A DNA stretch of 64,000 bases from Sesamum alatum (taxonomy: Eukaryota > Streptophyta > Magnoliopsida > Lamiales > Pedaliaceae): assembly GCA_034509735.1 (NCBI GenBank), contig JACGWO010000002.1, forward strand, positions 23,545,636-23,609,635, written 5' to 3'. The translations under genes and the position numbers were made by a program. Positions within the stretch are counted from its first letter, which is position 1. Every line of letters starts with the position of its first letter. This document shows positions 34,476 through 46,294 of the stretch, piece after piece. Below the pieces are notes generated by a model. It saw only the letters and a list, made by a program, of their open reading frames with translations. It had not been told where the DNA came from and did no database searches.

Positions 34476-34747
34476 GATTATATGAAAACCTAACTAGGTG
34501 CAGAAGCGAATTTGCTCAAACTGCAAATTGTTGTAGGATTATAACTAAATTAAAACTAACTATGATAAACTCTAAAGATTTAGAGAACATTTACGTTAAG
34601 TGATCAAAAGTGTTGAATTGCGAGTTTAGTTTATGTATTTATAGGTTTACAATAGAAAATTCTAATAAAATTTAAATAGAAAACAAAACCTTAATTAATA
34701 TAAACTACTATAAATATTGCTATCTAAATATATAATACTTATTGTCA

Positions 34748-34871
34748 ATGAAGCCTAACTCAATTGGAGAAGTTGAGGCCCCATGACTCTAAGATTATGA
34801 GTTCGAACTCCATCAATGTGTAGGATGTTGGTCTACTTTAATAGTAGGTGTCGTTCTACTTTAACAGTATG
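34748..34871 (+). mobile_element. tRNA-derived SINE
   Basis: 124 bp with a pol III A-box-like TAACTCAATTGG at 34756-34767 and a near-perfect B box, GAGTTCGAACTCC, at 34799-34811. TATTGTCA flanks it at 34740-34747 and 34872-34879, which looks like a target duplication. The 3' part has two GTCTACTTTAA/TTCTACTTTAA-like repeats. It is not a functional tRNA gene because no acceptor stem closes. Confidence 0.68.
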
Positions 34872-34879
34872 TATTGTCA

Positions 34880-36217
34880 TTATTAGATTTAAATATTTGA
34901 CACGGATAATTATAATCTAGTTATTCCATAAATAGTTATTCATCGTTTTTATTTTAAATATATATTATTATATATTATTAACATCTCTATTGTATTTCTC
35001 ATCTATCCCCATAAAGAGGAATTTGTTCACGGAGGTTTTTGATACATCCAAATTAGGGTAAATTATAGATACCTCTTTTGAGGTTCGACATAACTATAAA
35101 TTTTCTCTCAATGTTTTAAAATATTCCCCTCAAATAAAAATTTATTATATAGCCCTAGATGGAGATGTGAAAAGTACTACTTTACTCTTATTGAATTTTT
35201 TATTTTTTCAAAAACAAAACATTTGAAAGAATGTAAAAAAAAACCTGAGAGTTGTAAATAAAGAATCTAAGAGAATATAAATTCATAAAAATAATTTAGA
35301 AAATTCTAAAAATTATATAAAATTATAAATTATAATTCAAATGGGCATTTTAGGCAGTTCAACACAAAAATTGGACGAAAACATAACGCAATGAGCCCGT
35401 TGTTAGACCGATGTTAAATTTAAGAGGATATTTTTAATTTATTAAATAATAAGAAGATATTTGTATTTATGTTAAATCTCAACAAAGGTGAATTTAATTT
35501 ACCCTCCAAATTAACAATAATCAAACTGACCGAACTAGATGACATATGTTGACTTAAGTTCCAGCCTCTTTCGGGATGGGAAGAGACATAATATGAGATG
35601 TATACCTCCAAAAGACAAGAAAAGTTGGAAAGTGACTAAAACAAAGATTGATGATAAGTTTAAATACTAGCTTCCTCCTATTTTGGTTCAAAAACAGTAT
35701 CCATAAATAGATTTGCTCATCCAAGATAAGCACCCAACACCAAATCTGGCGCTAAATCCACCACCACCTGTATACTTGAGACGCGGTAGTAACTAGTCAC
35801 CTATATAGCTTCTTTAAATTACATCATCTCATAAAAAAATTATTACGAAATATCATGTCTGTTTCATATAAAAAATTATCACAAAACATTCTAATCGTTC
35901 TATCACGTCTTTTCGTATAAAAGTTTATTAGAAATCATCCTAATTCAAAATTATTTTCGTTCTATCATACTTTTCATGAGGAAACTTATAAAAAACATAC
36001 TAATCCACATATATTCTTATTTTTTTACCCAAAATGCAATAGAAAAGCATAAATTTACTTGAAAATACCGAAAATTAGAAACTGAGGATCGATGAAAACA
36101 AAACCAAACAAGGCCAATTTTAATAAGGTCTAGTTAGCAATTAGTCCTTCTTGCCGTGGGATATTAATGTCTTAAAATCCTATTCCCCAAAACTATTCTT
36201 CGCTTCTATTTTATTAA
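34880..36217. other. Intergenic region
   Basis: AT-rich DNA with no recognisable gene. It is probably old repeat material. Confidence 0.35.
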
Positions 36218-36427
36218 GGGTTAAATGCAATAACCCTCAGTGTAAAAATTCTATTAGATAAAAAAGTTTACACAGGAAAAAAAAAAAAAAAAAAAAAAAA
36301 AAAAAGCAAAGCAACACAATCTTCTAATTTTTTGAAAAAAAGACTACACAATCCATTAGCATTGAGGGTGGTGGGCTTCTTTTTAAAAGGTTTAGGGGTC
36401 TTATTACGAGGTACAATGAAATTAACC
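36218..36427. mobile_element. Possible foldback MITE with poly(A) tract
   Basis: The ends GGGTTAAATGCAATAAC and (complement of the right end) GGTTAATTTCATTGTACC are similar and inverted. The interior has a run of about 30 A at 36277-36305. No convincing target duplication was found. Confidence 0.35.
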
Positions 36428-37697
36428 TACTTTTTTTTTTTTTTTTTTTAATATAATTGGTCTTGTAGGCAAATTTTAACAAAAATATGTACATTAAACA
36501 CATTAATAAGGGTAGCAGAGTAGCAACTTCATGGATTTTATATAATTTGAACGAATGAACTCTCTCTTCAAATATGCATTCGTGAGTTCTCTTTGTTGAG
36601 CGTGTTTGTATAATATTTTTATTGATTAATGCAAGTTACCGTTACTTAAAAAAATATATTTTGTATCATCTGATTTTTATAAATGGACAACGTCTGCGAA
36701 CGGATCTAATCACATTTTTTGTCAGTGATTCTTCGTTCGTAAAGAGAAGGCAACCAACGTCTTCTTCAACTTCCACCTCTAAATTCCTAAAGTTATTTGG
36801 TGGTTCTCCACTAGACAACTAATAGTATTTTGATGTATAAAATCTTTTGTATTTTCTATATGATTGGAAGTAGTAGTGTTATTTGAATTTGTGGGTTCTT
36901 TATTTATAGCAGAGTCACATAGACTTCTAACATACTTTAAACTCTTATTTTTTACTTTATCATTTTATTAACTGATGATAAATTGACTCATCATATAATT
37001 ATATCTCAAGGTGGATAATTATTCAATATGTCTATTGGAATGTTTACCTTTTTCTTTTTTAATTTTGTGAATGAGTATAGTTAAAGTAATTGTACAGAAA
37101 GAAAATAAAATAAAAGAAATGAAAAAGATTTCCATGCCAAATCACGGTAATAAACTAATAAAATACAATGACTAGTTAATTAAGTTGGTATTTACCTATA
37201 TATTTGGTGTGGTGATTCACACCTCACATTAGTAAAGTGGTAATCCTAAAAGGAGGATTGCCTACACACTCTCATCATTTTTCTTTGATAAGTGGTTTTG
37301 AGTATTGAAAAGTGACAGTATAAGGACAACGTTGCAACATTGCAATTCGGACAAGAAAACAAATGACCTAACCAACCTAACAAGGGTTTTGCAATTGTGA
37401 ACTGGCAACCAATGAGTGTGGGGATGGGTGCTTTGTTCCATGTCTGCCTCAATCACCCCATATGATCGAGGATGATGTATTTGAGTTAGTTCACATGTGA
37501 CTGGTGGAATAAATTTATTACCAAAGTCTGTTTTGTGTTTTAGCTGATGATGGGAATTGTTTCTCAAAAAGAGGAAAAAGAAAGAAAAAAAAAAAGGGAA
37601 AGGAAAGGATAGTGGGATGTGACTCGTTAATATTCACATAAACAAACATTGCTCGTACGTATCATGAATCATTCTGATTTATGTAGGAATTATATCC
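36428..37697. other. Intergenic region
   Basis: A T-rich run (36432-36450) and AT-rich DNA. A less AT-rich stretch near 37250-37570 has short open frames, but none resembles a known protein. Confidence 0.35.
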
Positions 37698-37707
37698 GAT
37701 ATTTGGT

Positions 37708-37944
37708 GGGAAAAATGCAAGCAATCCTATATGATATTATAAATGAGCAAATTGTCCCCTATGAAAAAATAAATAGCAATTTACCTTTTTGTGTTTTTTT
37801 TTTTTAAATGGAGCAATTTACCTTCTGCCTAGGGAGGTAAATTGCTTCATTTTGCAAAATACAGGAAGGTAAATTATTATTTTTTTTTACACAGGATAAT
37901 TTGCTCATTTATAATATCATAGATGAGTAAATTATATTAAACCC
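37708..37944. mobile_element. GGG...CCC foldback MITE, second copy
   Basis: Same family as 1909-2177, sharing GCAAATT, AAATAGCAATTTACC and GGTAAATTGCTTCATTTT. It starts GGGAAAAATGCAAGC and ends ATTAAACCC. A perfect 10-bp direct repeat, GATATTTGGT, flanks it at 37698-37707 and 37945-37954, within the size range seen for Mutator-like insertions. Confidence 0.8.
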
Positions 37945-37954
37945 GATATTTGGT

Positions 37955-38489
37955 CGTCTGGTGACTCACGAGATACATAGTTTAGAACTTTGATAAGCTC
38001 CTCTTATATTGGAGCATGGATAACTTAATGAGGGCAAGATGGACTTTTCATCAGCAAAAAAAATTTAAGATATACACAAATTAATTTTTCACTAAATTAA
38101 ATGATGAAAAGTATCAAATAATATATTAAGTATCAATTATAATATTTTTCTATTTATGTTTTGGAATTTACTAAATTAATTCGAAGTATAATTAGTTAAT
38201 TTAATTGATATTGTAATGTATATCTAGTCATTAAATCAATGGCAGATAAGTGTAAAATTAAAGTATTTCGAGCAATCAAATTATAGTTTGCAGTCAAAAG
38301 TTCAAGCCAATCAACAGTGCCACGTGAAGCAACTCCGTGTACACTCGAATAAAATTAAGACAAATAATTTTGATATTTATGTCTTTAAAAATATAATATT
38401 AAAGAGATAATATCAAAATTAACCAATCATGTCTTGTCAAAATTAATGTATTAATTTTTTAAATTTAATTGTAAAAAAATAATATAAAG
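37955..38489. other. Intergenic region
   Basis: AT-rich. The right part may be the degenerate beginning of the LTR that follows, since AGTGCCACGTGAAGC resembles a CCACGTGG-containing stretch of the Tat-1 LTR. No gene is seen. Confidence 0.35.
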
Positions 38490-39047
38490 GGTGTTCAAGT
38501 TCACCACAACTCTACATCTTTGACATCTATATAAATGGGCCCTCGAAGCTCATTCAAGAAACACAATTGAAGATACAATGGAAGACACAAGCAAGAGAGT
38601 CTCAAAATCCTCTCAAGCGAAAATCAAGGAAGATCCACGGGGTCCAAAGCAAAAATCAAGACGTTCATCACGAAAATCATCCAAAGTCAATATTTGATTC
38701 GAGAATGATTCGGAAAACCCGCGAATTAACGTTATCAAGAAACAAATCCACCTTGGCGGAAGATCAAAGCTTCAAATTCACCGAGAAATATCCAAGTCCA
38801 AGTAAAATATTTAAAGTTTATAGTGTTTAATTCGAAATAAGTCAAAAGACCCCGAATTAACGTTATTTGAAGATCAAAGTAAAGGTCGAAGGAGACACTT
38901 CCAATATTGCCAAGATCAAAGATCACATTCTTGAGGTGAAGAATCAGAGATTCCAAAAAGAGATTTTGCACCCACAAATATTCAATCAACTTCAAAAAAT
39001 TCATTTATAATATTATCTTGTTTCAATAAATTTAGAAAACATGAAAA
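38490..39047 (+). repeat. LTR (probably solo) of the Tat-1 family
   Basis: Homologous, in the opposite orientation, to the Tat-1 LTR parts at 61473-61700 and 63225-63845. It shares AATTAACGTTAT, a GATCAAAG unit that occurs twice, TTTGCACCCACAA and TTGTTTCAATAAATTT. The duplicated unit 'gaattaacgttat ... gatcaaag' is an internal repeat of this LTR. No internal element sequence follows, and its outer ends are not well defined. Confidence 0.65.
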
Positions 39048-39299
39048 TTTACGTCTACAACCACATATTTGGATTCATGAGGTTAATTATCAGAATAAAC
39101 ACCACAATAGCATAGTAACCGTATGTAGAAGGATAAAATTGTATTTTCGACCTAAGCATAATAAATGCATCACATAGTATAACTACCCCCATCCATAGAG
39201 GAAAAGAAGGAGAAACTAAGATGGAAGAGGAGAATAGATTGTACGATAAAAAGGTTGTTTAAGTGCATCTACTCGATTTTCATGGAATAGAATTACAAT
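39048..39299. other. Intergenic region
   Basis: No gene or repeat was recognised. Confidence 0.3.
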
Positions 39300-39515
39300 T
39301 ATACCTCACAATATATTGGGATCTCATATCTTATCTTGCAACTTATCGCGATCTTATCTTATCTCGCAATATGATGCGGCCTCACTTATTCTACAATTTA
39401 TTGCAACATCATCTTATCACACAACCGGCCGCAACCTTATAACTTATCTGACAATCTATTGCAACCTCGCATCTTATCTGCAACCTATTGCCATCTCATT
39501 TTATCTTATAATTTT
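39300..39515 (+). repeat. ~28-bp minisatellite
   Basis: About seven imperfect units built on ATCTTATCT.GCAACYTATTGC. Examples are ATCTTATCTTGCAACTTATC, TATCTCGCAATATGATGCGG, TGACAATCTATTGCAACCTC and ATCTTATCTGCAACCTATTG. Unit length varies from about 27 to 30 bp. Confidence 0.65.
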
Positions 39516-39879
39516 ATTTTTCTTTTAAACCACAGTAAGATGGGGAGAATTGTGGGGATCCCTATCCTTTCCCCATAGAACAAAAGGGAGAATTTACATT
39601 ATTCAATATAATTACAAAAAAAAAAAAAACACAATAAAATAAAATGCTGAAAATAAAATCAAAAGGCCCACAAAAAATTGGGCTCAGTAAAATAATTTTA
39701 TAAATCAATATTTCAAAGCCCAATGAGAAGCAATAGGTCTAACCAACCAACTCATATGAACAATCACAACCAATATCTGCTGGTCCGGCCCAATTGAGAA
39801 GCCCACCAGTTTTGGGCGCCTGTTTTGATTAAGGCCTCTCTGCAGCTTGAGGAAGACCAAGCCCCATCAAGTTGGACCT
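39516..39879. other. Intergenic region
   Basis: Non-coding. It has an A-rich tract near 39616-39630. No gene was recognised. Confidence 0.3.
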
Positions 39880-40158
39880 CACTATAAAAAAAAATGACTA
39901 CAATATAAATCACCACGGATTAAAATTATGATAAATTGATACTATTACCACGGTAAACAAAATCAATGAAAAAAAATTTAATTTTTTGCACCGATTAATC
40001 AATATTTGCCATGATATTTATAATTAATGATTTGGCCACACTTGCAGAAATAATGATTGATGGTCATTGCAAAGCTGTGATTATTTTGTATTTGCTATAA
40101 TTTTTTTTTACTATAGTAATTAATCGTAACGAAAAAATCATATTTTTTTTTGGTAGTG
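39880..40158. mobile_element. CACTA-type (EnSpm) MITE
   Basis: Starts CACTATAAAAAAAAATGA and ends with the complement of CACTACCAAAAAAAAATATGA, giving CACTA...TAGTG termini. It is 279 bp and non-coding. CACTA elements usually make a 3-bp duplication, and the flanks CCT/CAT do not match, so the copy is old or an end is off by a few bases. Confidence 0.62.
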
Positions 40159-41003
40159 CATGAACCAAGGTGTTAAAGGAGTTGGGCCTGACAAACCGCC
40201 CAATTAAAAATTGTTGAAAAAAGTCCACAGTAAAATCCCACTTAAAGCAGCCCACAATATCAGATGGAGAAAAAAGGCCCAGGCAGCCATTTCCTATCCA
40301 AACTCTTTTACAACTTCAAAATGAACACCACATTTTCTTTCCCTTTTTCCCCCAACTTTTTCTTTTTTTGTTATTTCCTGGTTTTTCTTCTTCTTTTACA
40401 TCTGCCATAATCAATTCAAACTGCGCAACAAGTGGGGGTCGAAGCACAACAAGTGGGGGTCGAAGCCACAAGAAGGGTTGAAAATGTACATAAAATGGGG
40501 CAAAACCAAAAGAGACAGAGCCTACTTGAGAGAGATAAATGTGGGAATTTAGAAGTGGACCAACAAATATTGTTCACCAATTCATAAAACTAGCAGCTAA
40601 CGCGCGAGTCTCGGCGTACAAAATTTTAAATGTAAATTACGATAAATATAAAAATTTTGTTAATTATAAAATGTTCCCGAGCCCTGCATGGACATTATGG
40701 AGAGACTTTTTGAGTCAGTACAGGTGTAAAGATATCTGTGCAAAAGAGAAATTCGAAGTACATAGTTACTTTTGGAGTTATTAGTGTATGATTGTAATGT
40801 GAATTGTAATAATCTAAGTAGTTAGAAGATATTATTTCTTGATTAGTTCTTCTTTTTTTTTTTCCTTTTCTGAGTTTTTTTCTTTTGTGACGATTTTTGA
40901 GGAAATATCTAATATATAAATACTTTGAATTTGTGTATACGTGACTAACTTCATATAGGTTATGTGCAGAAAAACTTGAATTTTGATGGGCTTATATTAT
41001 TAT
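40159..41003. other. Intergenic region
   Basis: Includes a direct duplication of GCACAACAAGTGGGGGTCGAA at about 40424-40465 and pyrimidine-rich stretches. An 81-codon open frame at 40539-40784 resembles nothing known. Confidence 0.35.
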
Positions 41004-41939
41004 GGGAGTGTTTGCGTGAGCTTCGGAAAAATGCCTTTCAACTTCTCGATGTTGAAAAACACTTTTCAGGTGTTTGAGATACCAAATTCTACTTTTGGAA
41101 CTGATACGAAAAGCACTTTTCAGTCAAAAGCTAGAAGCACCTTGGGGGGTGCTTTTAGCTGCTTTGGCTTTTTTGTAAATAAATTCAACTTCCTTTGAGA
41201 CTATTTTACCCTCATTATAATAATTTTAATTTGATTTACCCTTTTAATTTATTTCCAGAATTGCTCATCTAAAGTTGATGTGAGGATTTTCAAATAATTT
41301 GAACAATTTATCACTAACAAAATTTAAAATTTCATATATTTAATATTTTAAAAATTTTATATTTTATTTTCTATATTATATGATATTATTCCTAAATCAT
41401 AGAAAATATAAATTAAATTGCTATTATTAATTAAAAATAATATTTTTTTGTCAATTGTGCAAGTCTATTTATTGTGTATGAATGAACAATTATATTATAT
41501 AATGGGAATATTATCGAATTAAGCATTCAATTTTTCTATTAGTATTGAATATTTTAATAATATAAATGATAATCATTTTATAAATAATTAAATATGAAAT
41601 ATACTAATTGAAAAAAATTATTATTTTTGAGGAAAAATAATTATTATAATCAAGAGGTAAGTGCAAATATTAAGCAAAAGTAGCATCTTTTTAATACATG
41701 GGTACAAAATGGTCTTTAATCAACTAAACTTGTTTTAGAAGTGCTTTTTCCCCAAATACTACCCAGTCTAGCTTTTATCTGCTTTTCACTTTTTTTTTTT
41801 TACAAACACTACCTAATCTAGCTTTTATCTGTCTTTCACTTTTTTTTACAAATGCTACCCATTTTTTATTCTGCTATAACTTTCAATTTTTTCTACAAAA
41901 ATCACTTCTTTAAAAGCAGAAGCTCTCGTAAACACTCAC
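41004..41939. mobile_element. Possible hAT-like MITE
   Basis: The ends GGGAGTGTTTGCGTGAGCTTC and (complement of the right end) GTGAGTGTTTACGAGAGCTTC are inverted. The subterminal regions are rich in AAGCACTTTT/AAAAGTGCTT-type motifs, as in non-autonomous hAT elements. The middle (about 41220-41700) is AT-rich and may be a separate insertion. No 8-bp duplication was seen. Confidence 0.45.
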
Positions 41940-42954
41940 TATATCTATTTGGTTACAACTTTTAGTTTCTCACTGCAATAACTTTGGGGTGCCATCTAAG
42001 TTTTTGCCTTAAGAAGTTGAAAATTGAAGGTTGTTTTAGTTGTAAAAGTTCCTATAAGTGCGTTAAAACTGGTTCATAGACAGAAAATAGAAAAACATAA
42101 TTCAATTACATGCAATCATCATCTCAATTGTTTAAAAAGTTCTTTGCAATTCATGGTTACTTGTATGAATTTTATGAGGAGTTTTTGAAAGAACCACAAA
42201 AGTGTTGATTAGAAAGGAAAAATAAAACGAGATTAAAGGTTTACCTTCAACTTTATTTTGTTTATAATTAAAAGAACTTTCAACTTGCCCTAACTTATAG
42301 TTAAAAATTTATGCGCGCGAGGAAGACATGTGTTAGCTGCTAGTATATATATATGTTCATTCTTTTAATGGATTTTTATTTCGATATTTTTAGATTATCT
42401 AATACACTCTTTACCTTCAATAATCGACATTTGTTTTATTTTTTTTTTGTAAATATTATTTATTACATATTTAATATATTTTAATATAAAAAATTAAATA
42501 TATCAATAAATTTAAAATTTTAAAATATATATGAGAACTTCCATGAAGAATATTTTTAAATAAAGAATTTTAGTGAGTATTTCGTTTCACATGTTATATT
42601 ACAGTTTTATATTATAAAAAAAAAGAGTAATTTATTATTATAAAAAATAAAATAAATCAAATAAATACGAAAATAAAGATGAGAATGTGAAAGGTCCTTT
42701 TTCTTTTAAATAATGAGAGTTGATAAAAAGAAAATATTAGGTAGTTTAAAAATTTGATATGAGAACTACCAATATTATGTTAGATTTCTATTTTTGCCCT
42801 TCACAAATTATAAAACTTTGTAGAAAAAAATATGGAAATGGATTATGCAAGAGCAAAGAGTAAATTTTGTAAAATGCCTAAAATAATTTCGATCTATCCA
42901 CAAAAGAGTCTTTCGTTTATAATTAGTATAGGTGATTAGCCTTTTTGAATATGC
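41940..42954. other. Intergenic region
   Basis: Very AT-rich, with no gene recognised. Confidence 0.35.
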
Positions 42955-44693
42955 TGTAAGAATAGGTGACTAGGAAGTCAATTAGATTGGCTTTTCGGGG
43001 AACTATTCATCGAACTTTATCAAAGTAATAACACTATGATCAATAAAGTAAGTGTTCGTTGTTGGTTAATGTGTTTGTTGTGCTTGCTACTAGCATTGAA
43101 TGACGTTTCAATATCATGACAAATATCCACAGATTGAATGATTAAACCTGTCGAATTGAGTTGGCATAGGTTGGTGGATATGAAACCATCTCATGAGGGT
43201 CGGTCCGAAACATTCCAAGCCGAGGACCTCGATTCGAGTTATAGAACTTGTACTAAGTATTGCATTCACTGGTTGAGTGTCGAGTTTTATTGGTGCCAGA
43301 CGTAGTTGTCTATGCAATTTTAGTAGGTTAATTGGCAAGGTAGTTGACTGACTGAACTGACTCGTGAGAATCATCATATGGAAGCCTTGGAGGCTTGATC
43401 GGCATGATTGGAATTCCCAGTTTCGGTAGAACAGGATTAGTCCTCGAACTTGAGGAATAATGATAGTCGCATGCATATGACGATTGTATCTTATATTTAG
43501 TGAGGGGTGGCAGTGTCTTTAATATGGTCATTATAAGCCTTGTCTATTGCAGTTGGAGTATGTAGTGAGAAGAGGTGGATTCCAAGAGAGAATCTGTCCC
43601 CTGTTAGTATTTGACAGCTATGTCTCCTATGCGCTCTGAGATGGTTTAGACTCTTCAAATCTAAGACCGTAACGATTGGTCGAGTAAGGAATGGTTCCCT
43701 AGGTCGACCGATAGAGTAAATGCGTCTTGAGTATGAAGCATAGATGTCTAGTCAAACATGGGAACCGACATCCAGTTCCATACCCTAGACTAAGGCTGGA
43801 GACGGTCGACGGAAGTACAATACCTGTATGGAACTTGGAGCCTAAATACTCAAGCCAACATTCACCTAGTCTCTAGTGCCATGGACCGTTGTTAGACGGC
43901 CACCCATGGTGACAGGCATTTTCTATTAATGGTTAATCAGAAATAATTAATTAAATTGGATTTAATTAATCAATTGAGTTGGACACAAGCCCAAGTCTAG
44001 TTGAGGATGAACCTAAAAAGTTACACACAAATCACTATGAAAGTAGTGAAATTAATTTTGAATTAATTCAAGAATAAACGAGTTTATTTAATTGGATTAA
44101 ATTAATTCAAAGAGAAGGTAAACGATTGGATCATTTATTTGGGAAAATTTATTTGATGGATGTCCCAAGATTTAACTAATTAGATTAATTAAATATGAGT
44201 TTTAAATTAATTGGATTAATTTAATCGAATTAGCAATTTTTAAATTAATTGGATTAATTTAATCGGGCTTGGTCTAATTAATTGATTGGATCAATTGATT
44301 AGTGTATGGGCTTGTGTTTATTCAATTGGATTAAATAAACTAGTATTGGGTTGGAATTAATTGAATTAATTAAAATCCATGAACTTTGGTTGGGCTCAAT
44401 TTAATTGGACTAAATCAAGTTCGGTCTGTAACTTGAGGTCCAAGTTCAAGGAGTGAATGCAAGTTGAGGAGTAATTTCAACTCCCCACATAACAAGAGAG
44501 GTGGCTAGCCATGTGTATTTATGCACAAGCAGTGCACACATGTTGTTGGAAGTTAGTGCACAAGGTGTGCATAGTGCATTGGAGGTTACACTACTAAACT
44601 CACAACATGCATCTATCTATTGCTCTCACTCTCTCTTACACGTCTAACATTTTTCTCTCAAGATAAATCTTTAAAGAAGTATTTACCTACTTG
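42955..44693 (+). repeat. Divergent Copia-type LTR, left part
   Basis: Begins TGTAAGAATAGGTGACTAGG, clearly related to the TGTTAGAATAGGTGACC start of the other copies. It keeps the same order of landmarks, including the conserved 51-bp block at 43860-43910. It is cut at 44693 by the Tat-1 element and appears to resume at 63846, beyond Tat-1, where CACTAACTAATAGTGTTTG and AGTGTGGTGTGGAC continue the expected LTR pattern past the window end. Confidence 0.7.
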
Positions 44694-44899
44694 TAACGCA
44701 AATTTCGTGTTTCTGAATTTATTGAAACAAGAAAAATATTATAAATAATTTTTTAAATTTTAATTAAATGTCTTGTGGGTGCGAAATCTCTAATTTATGC
44801 CTCTAATTCTTCGCAATCTTCAATTTCGGCAACTTCAAAGGCGGAAATTGACGTTTTGATCTCCTTTGACGTTGACTTGGAACTTCGATAACGTTAATG
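44694..44899 (-). repeat. Tat-1 3' LTR fragment
   Basis: Nearly identical to 61473-61678 (ACGCAAATTTCGTGTTT, TGTGGGTGCGAAATCTCT, TTGACGTTTTGATC and so on). It stops at the GATAACGTTAAT motif, after which unrelated sequence follows. The remainder of the 3' LTR and the polypurine tract are missing. Confidence 0.78.
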
Positions 44900-46294
44900 A
44901 AAATGTAAAGCAGAAATTAGCAGATGATGGTAATATTATTGTTCAAGTTGAAGACTTGGTCTTTTAGTCTTTAACCCTCCCACTATTTATACGAAAGTCC
45001 GCTACTCTCAAGCGGAGTTTCGGGAAACCATTTCCTAGTGGGCTTGGGATCCACAAGCGTAATCTCCATGTCCCGCTTTTACGATTCACACGAAGAAGAC
45101 CTCGTGGGAGATATCCAATATCATTCTCATCCAATGAGATTCCCAAGATATTTTGCCTCGCCTATTAACATGGTTCCGAGGACTCCAAGCGAACCATGTT
45201 ACTCAGTGTTGGGCCCGACCCATCAACCAAATCATGCCTCAAACTGTCACCCCCCCCCATGACTCGTGAGACAGGGAAACAACGAGCGCAGTCTTTTTGT
45301 TCACAACATGCAGCTTTCCCCTAGTCCAAGTGTGACACAACTCGTGAGACCACACTTGGGTAGTGGTAGCTTCCTCACCACATTGCCGTGGATGGAAGGC
45401 TCGGAAAGATTAAAATACCATTTTGATCCAAGTCCGTTCTGGGCCTAATATTTAATTTGGTCCAACCAAATGAGAGTTTGAGTGTGACCGAGACCTCATC
45501 ACATTATGGTGTTTTAGCATGCATAAATATCCAATATTTAAAGCGATAAATAAATATGCAGCATGCATAAAACATAGCATACCCCTGTTAGGATGATCAC
45601 AAGCCCAACCTATGCGACCCATTGAGCCCGCAGTGAGTCTATGGTCTGTCTAGGGTGGTCCTAAATTATTACAATAATAATATACCCATTGTCATTCCAA
45701 TGGGCCTTGAAGTGCTTCTTGTTTCAAGCCTTGATGCTTCTCCTTGGGGTTTCCGATTCCAATTGCTTGTTAAAATTAAAACCTCACCAATCCTATCTAC
45801 TCCCATTACAACTGAAAGTAATACATTGGTAATAAAGAAAGCAAGCCTTAACATCATGAGGCTGAAAATACGGGAGATGATAGTCCCAAAAACAAGAGGC
45901 ACGCAGGCCCCACCCAACAGAAAATAAATGATCATACATTCATCCACACATAAGGTCTAGAGCTCTTTGTGATCATCCCATGTTGATTCCATCAACACAC
46001 ATAACATAATTATTCCAAATAATCATACATAAATACCAATGGATATTCCAAATACCCAAGTGATGTCCAACACCACAAAAGCAATAATATGCAAAATTCA
46101 AATTTCAATTTAATGGAGATTTTAAACAATGCATCCAATGCATGTATTAATCCCAAATTAATTAAGCAAATTTAATTCAAGGAATAATCCAATTATTCCA
46201 AAATCCAAAATGTAAAATTAACATATTTTCATAATATTGTGCAGAAAATATAGAAAATCAAATTTTCTGAAAAAAGTCGAAAAAAGACACAAAA
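44900..46294. other. Unassigned LTR-like segment
   Basis: Lies between the Tat-1 3' LTR fragment and the next LTR. On the minus strand TATAAATAGTGGGAGGG occurs at about 44991, as in an LTR promoter. A C-rich run (45250-45259) and a hydrophobic minus-strand open frame (45669-45947) are present. The family was not identified, and the frame resembles no protein I know. Confidence 0.4.

Noticed and set aside
34748..34871. Functional tRNA gene
   Set aside because: The A and B boxes are present but no paired acceptor stem or proper anticodon arm can be drawn. A SINE fits better.
45669..45947. Membrane-protein gene on the minus strand
   Set aside because: The hydrophobic frame is short, has no recognised family, and lies in repeat-derived DNA between LTRs.
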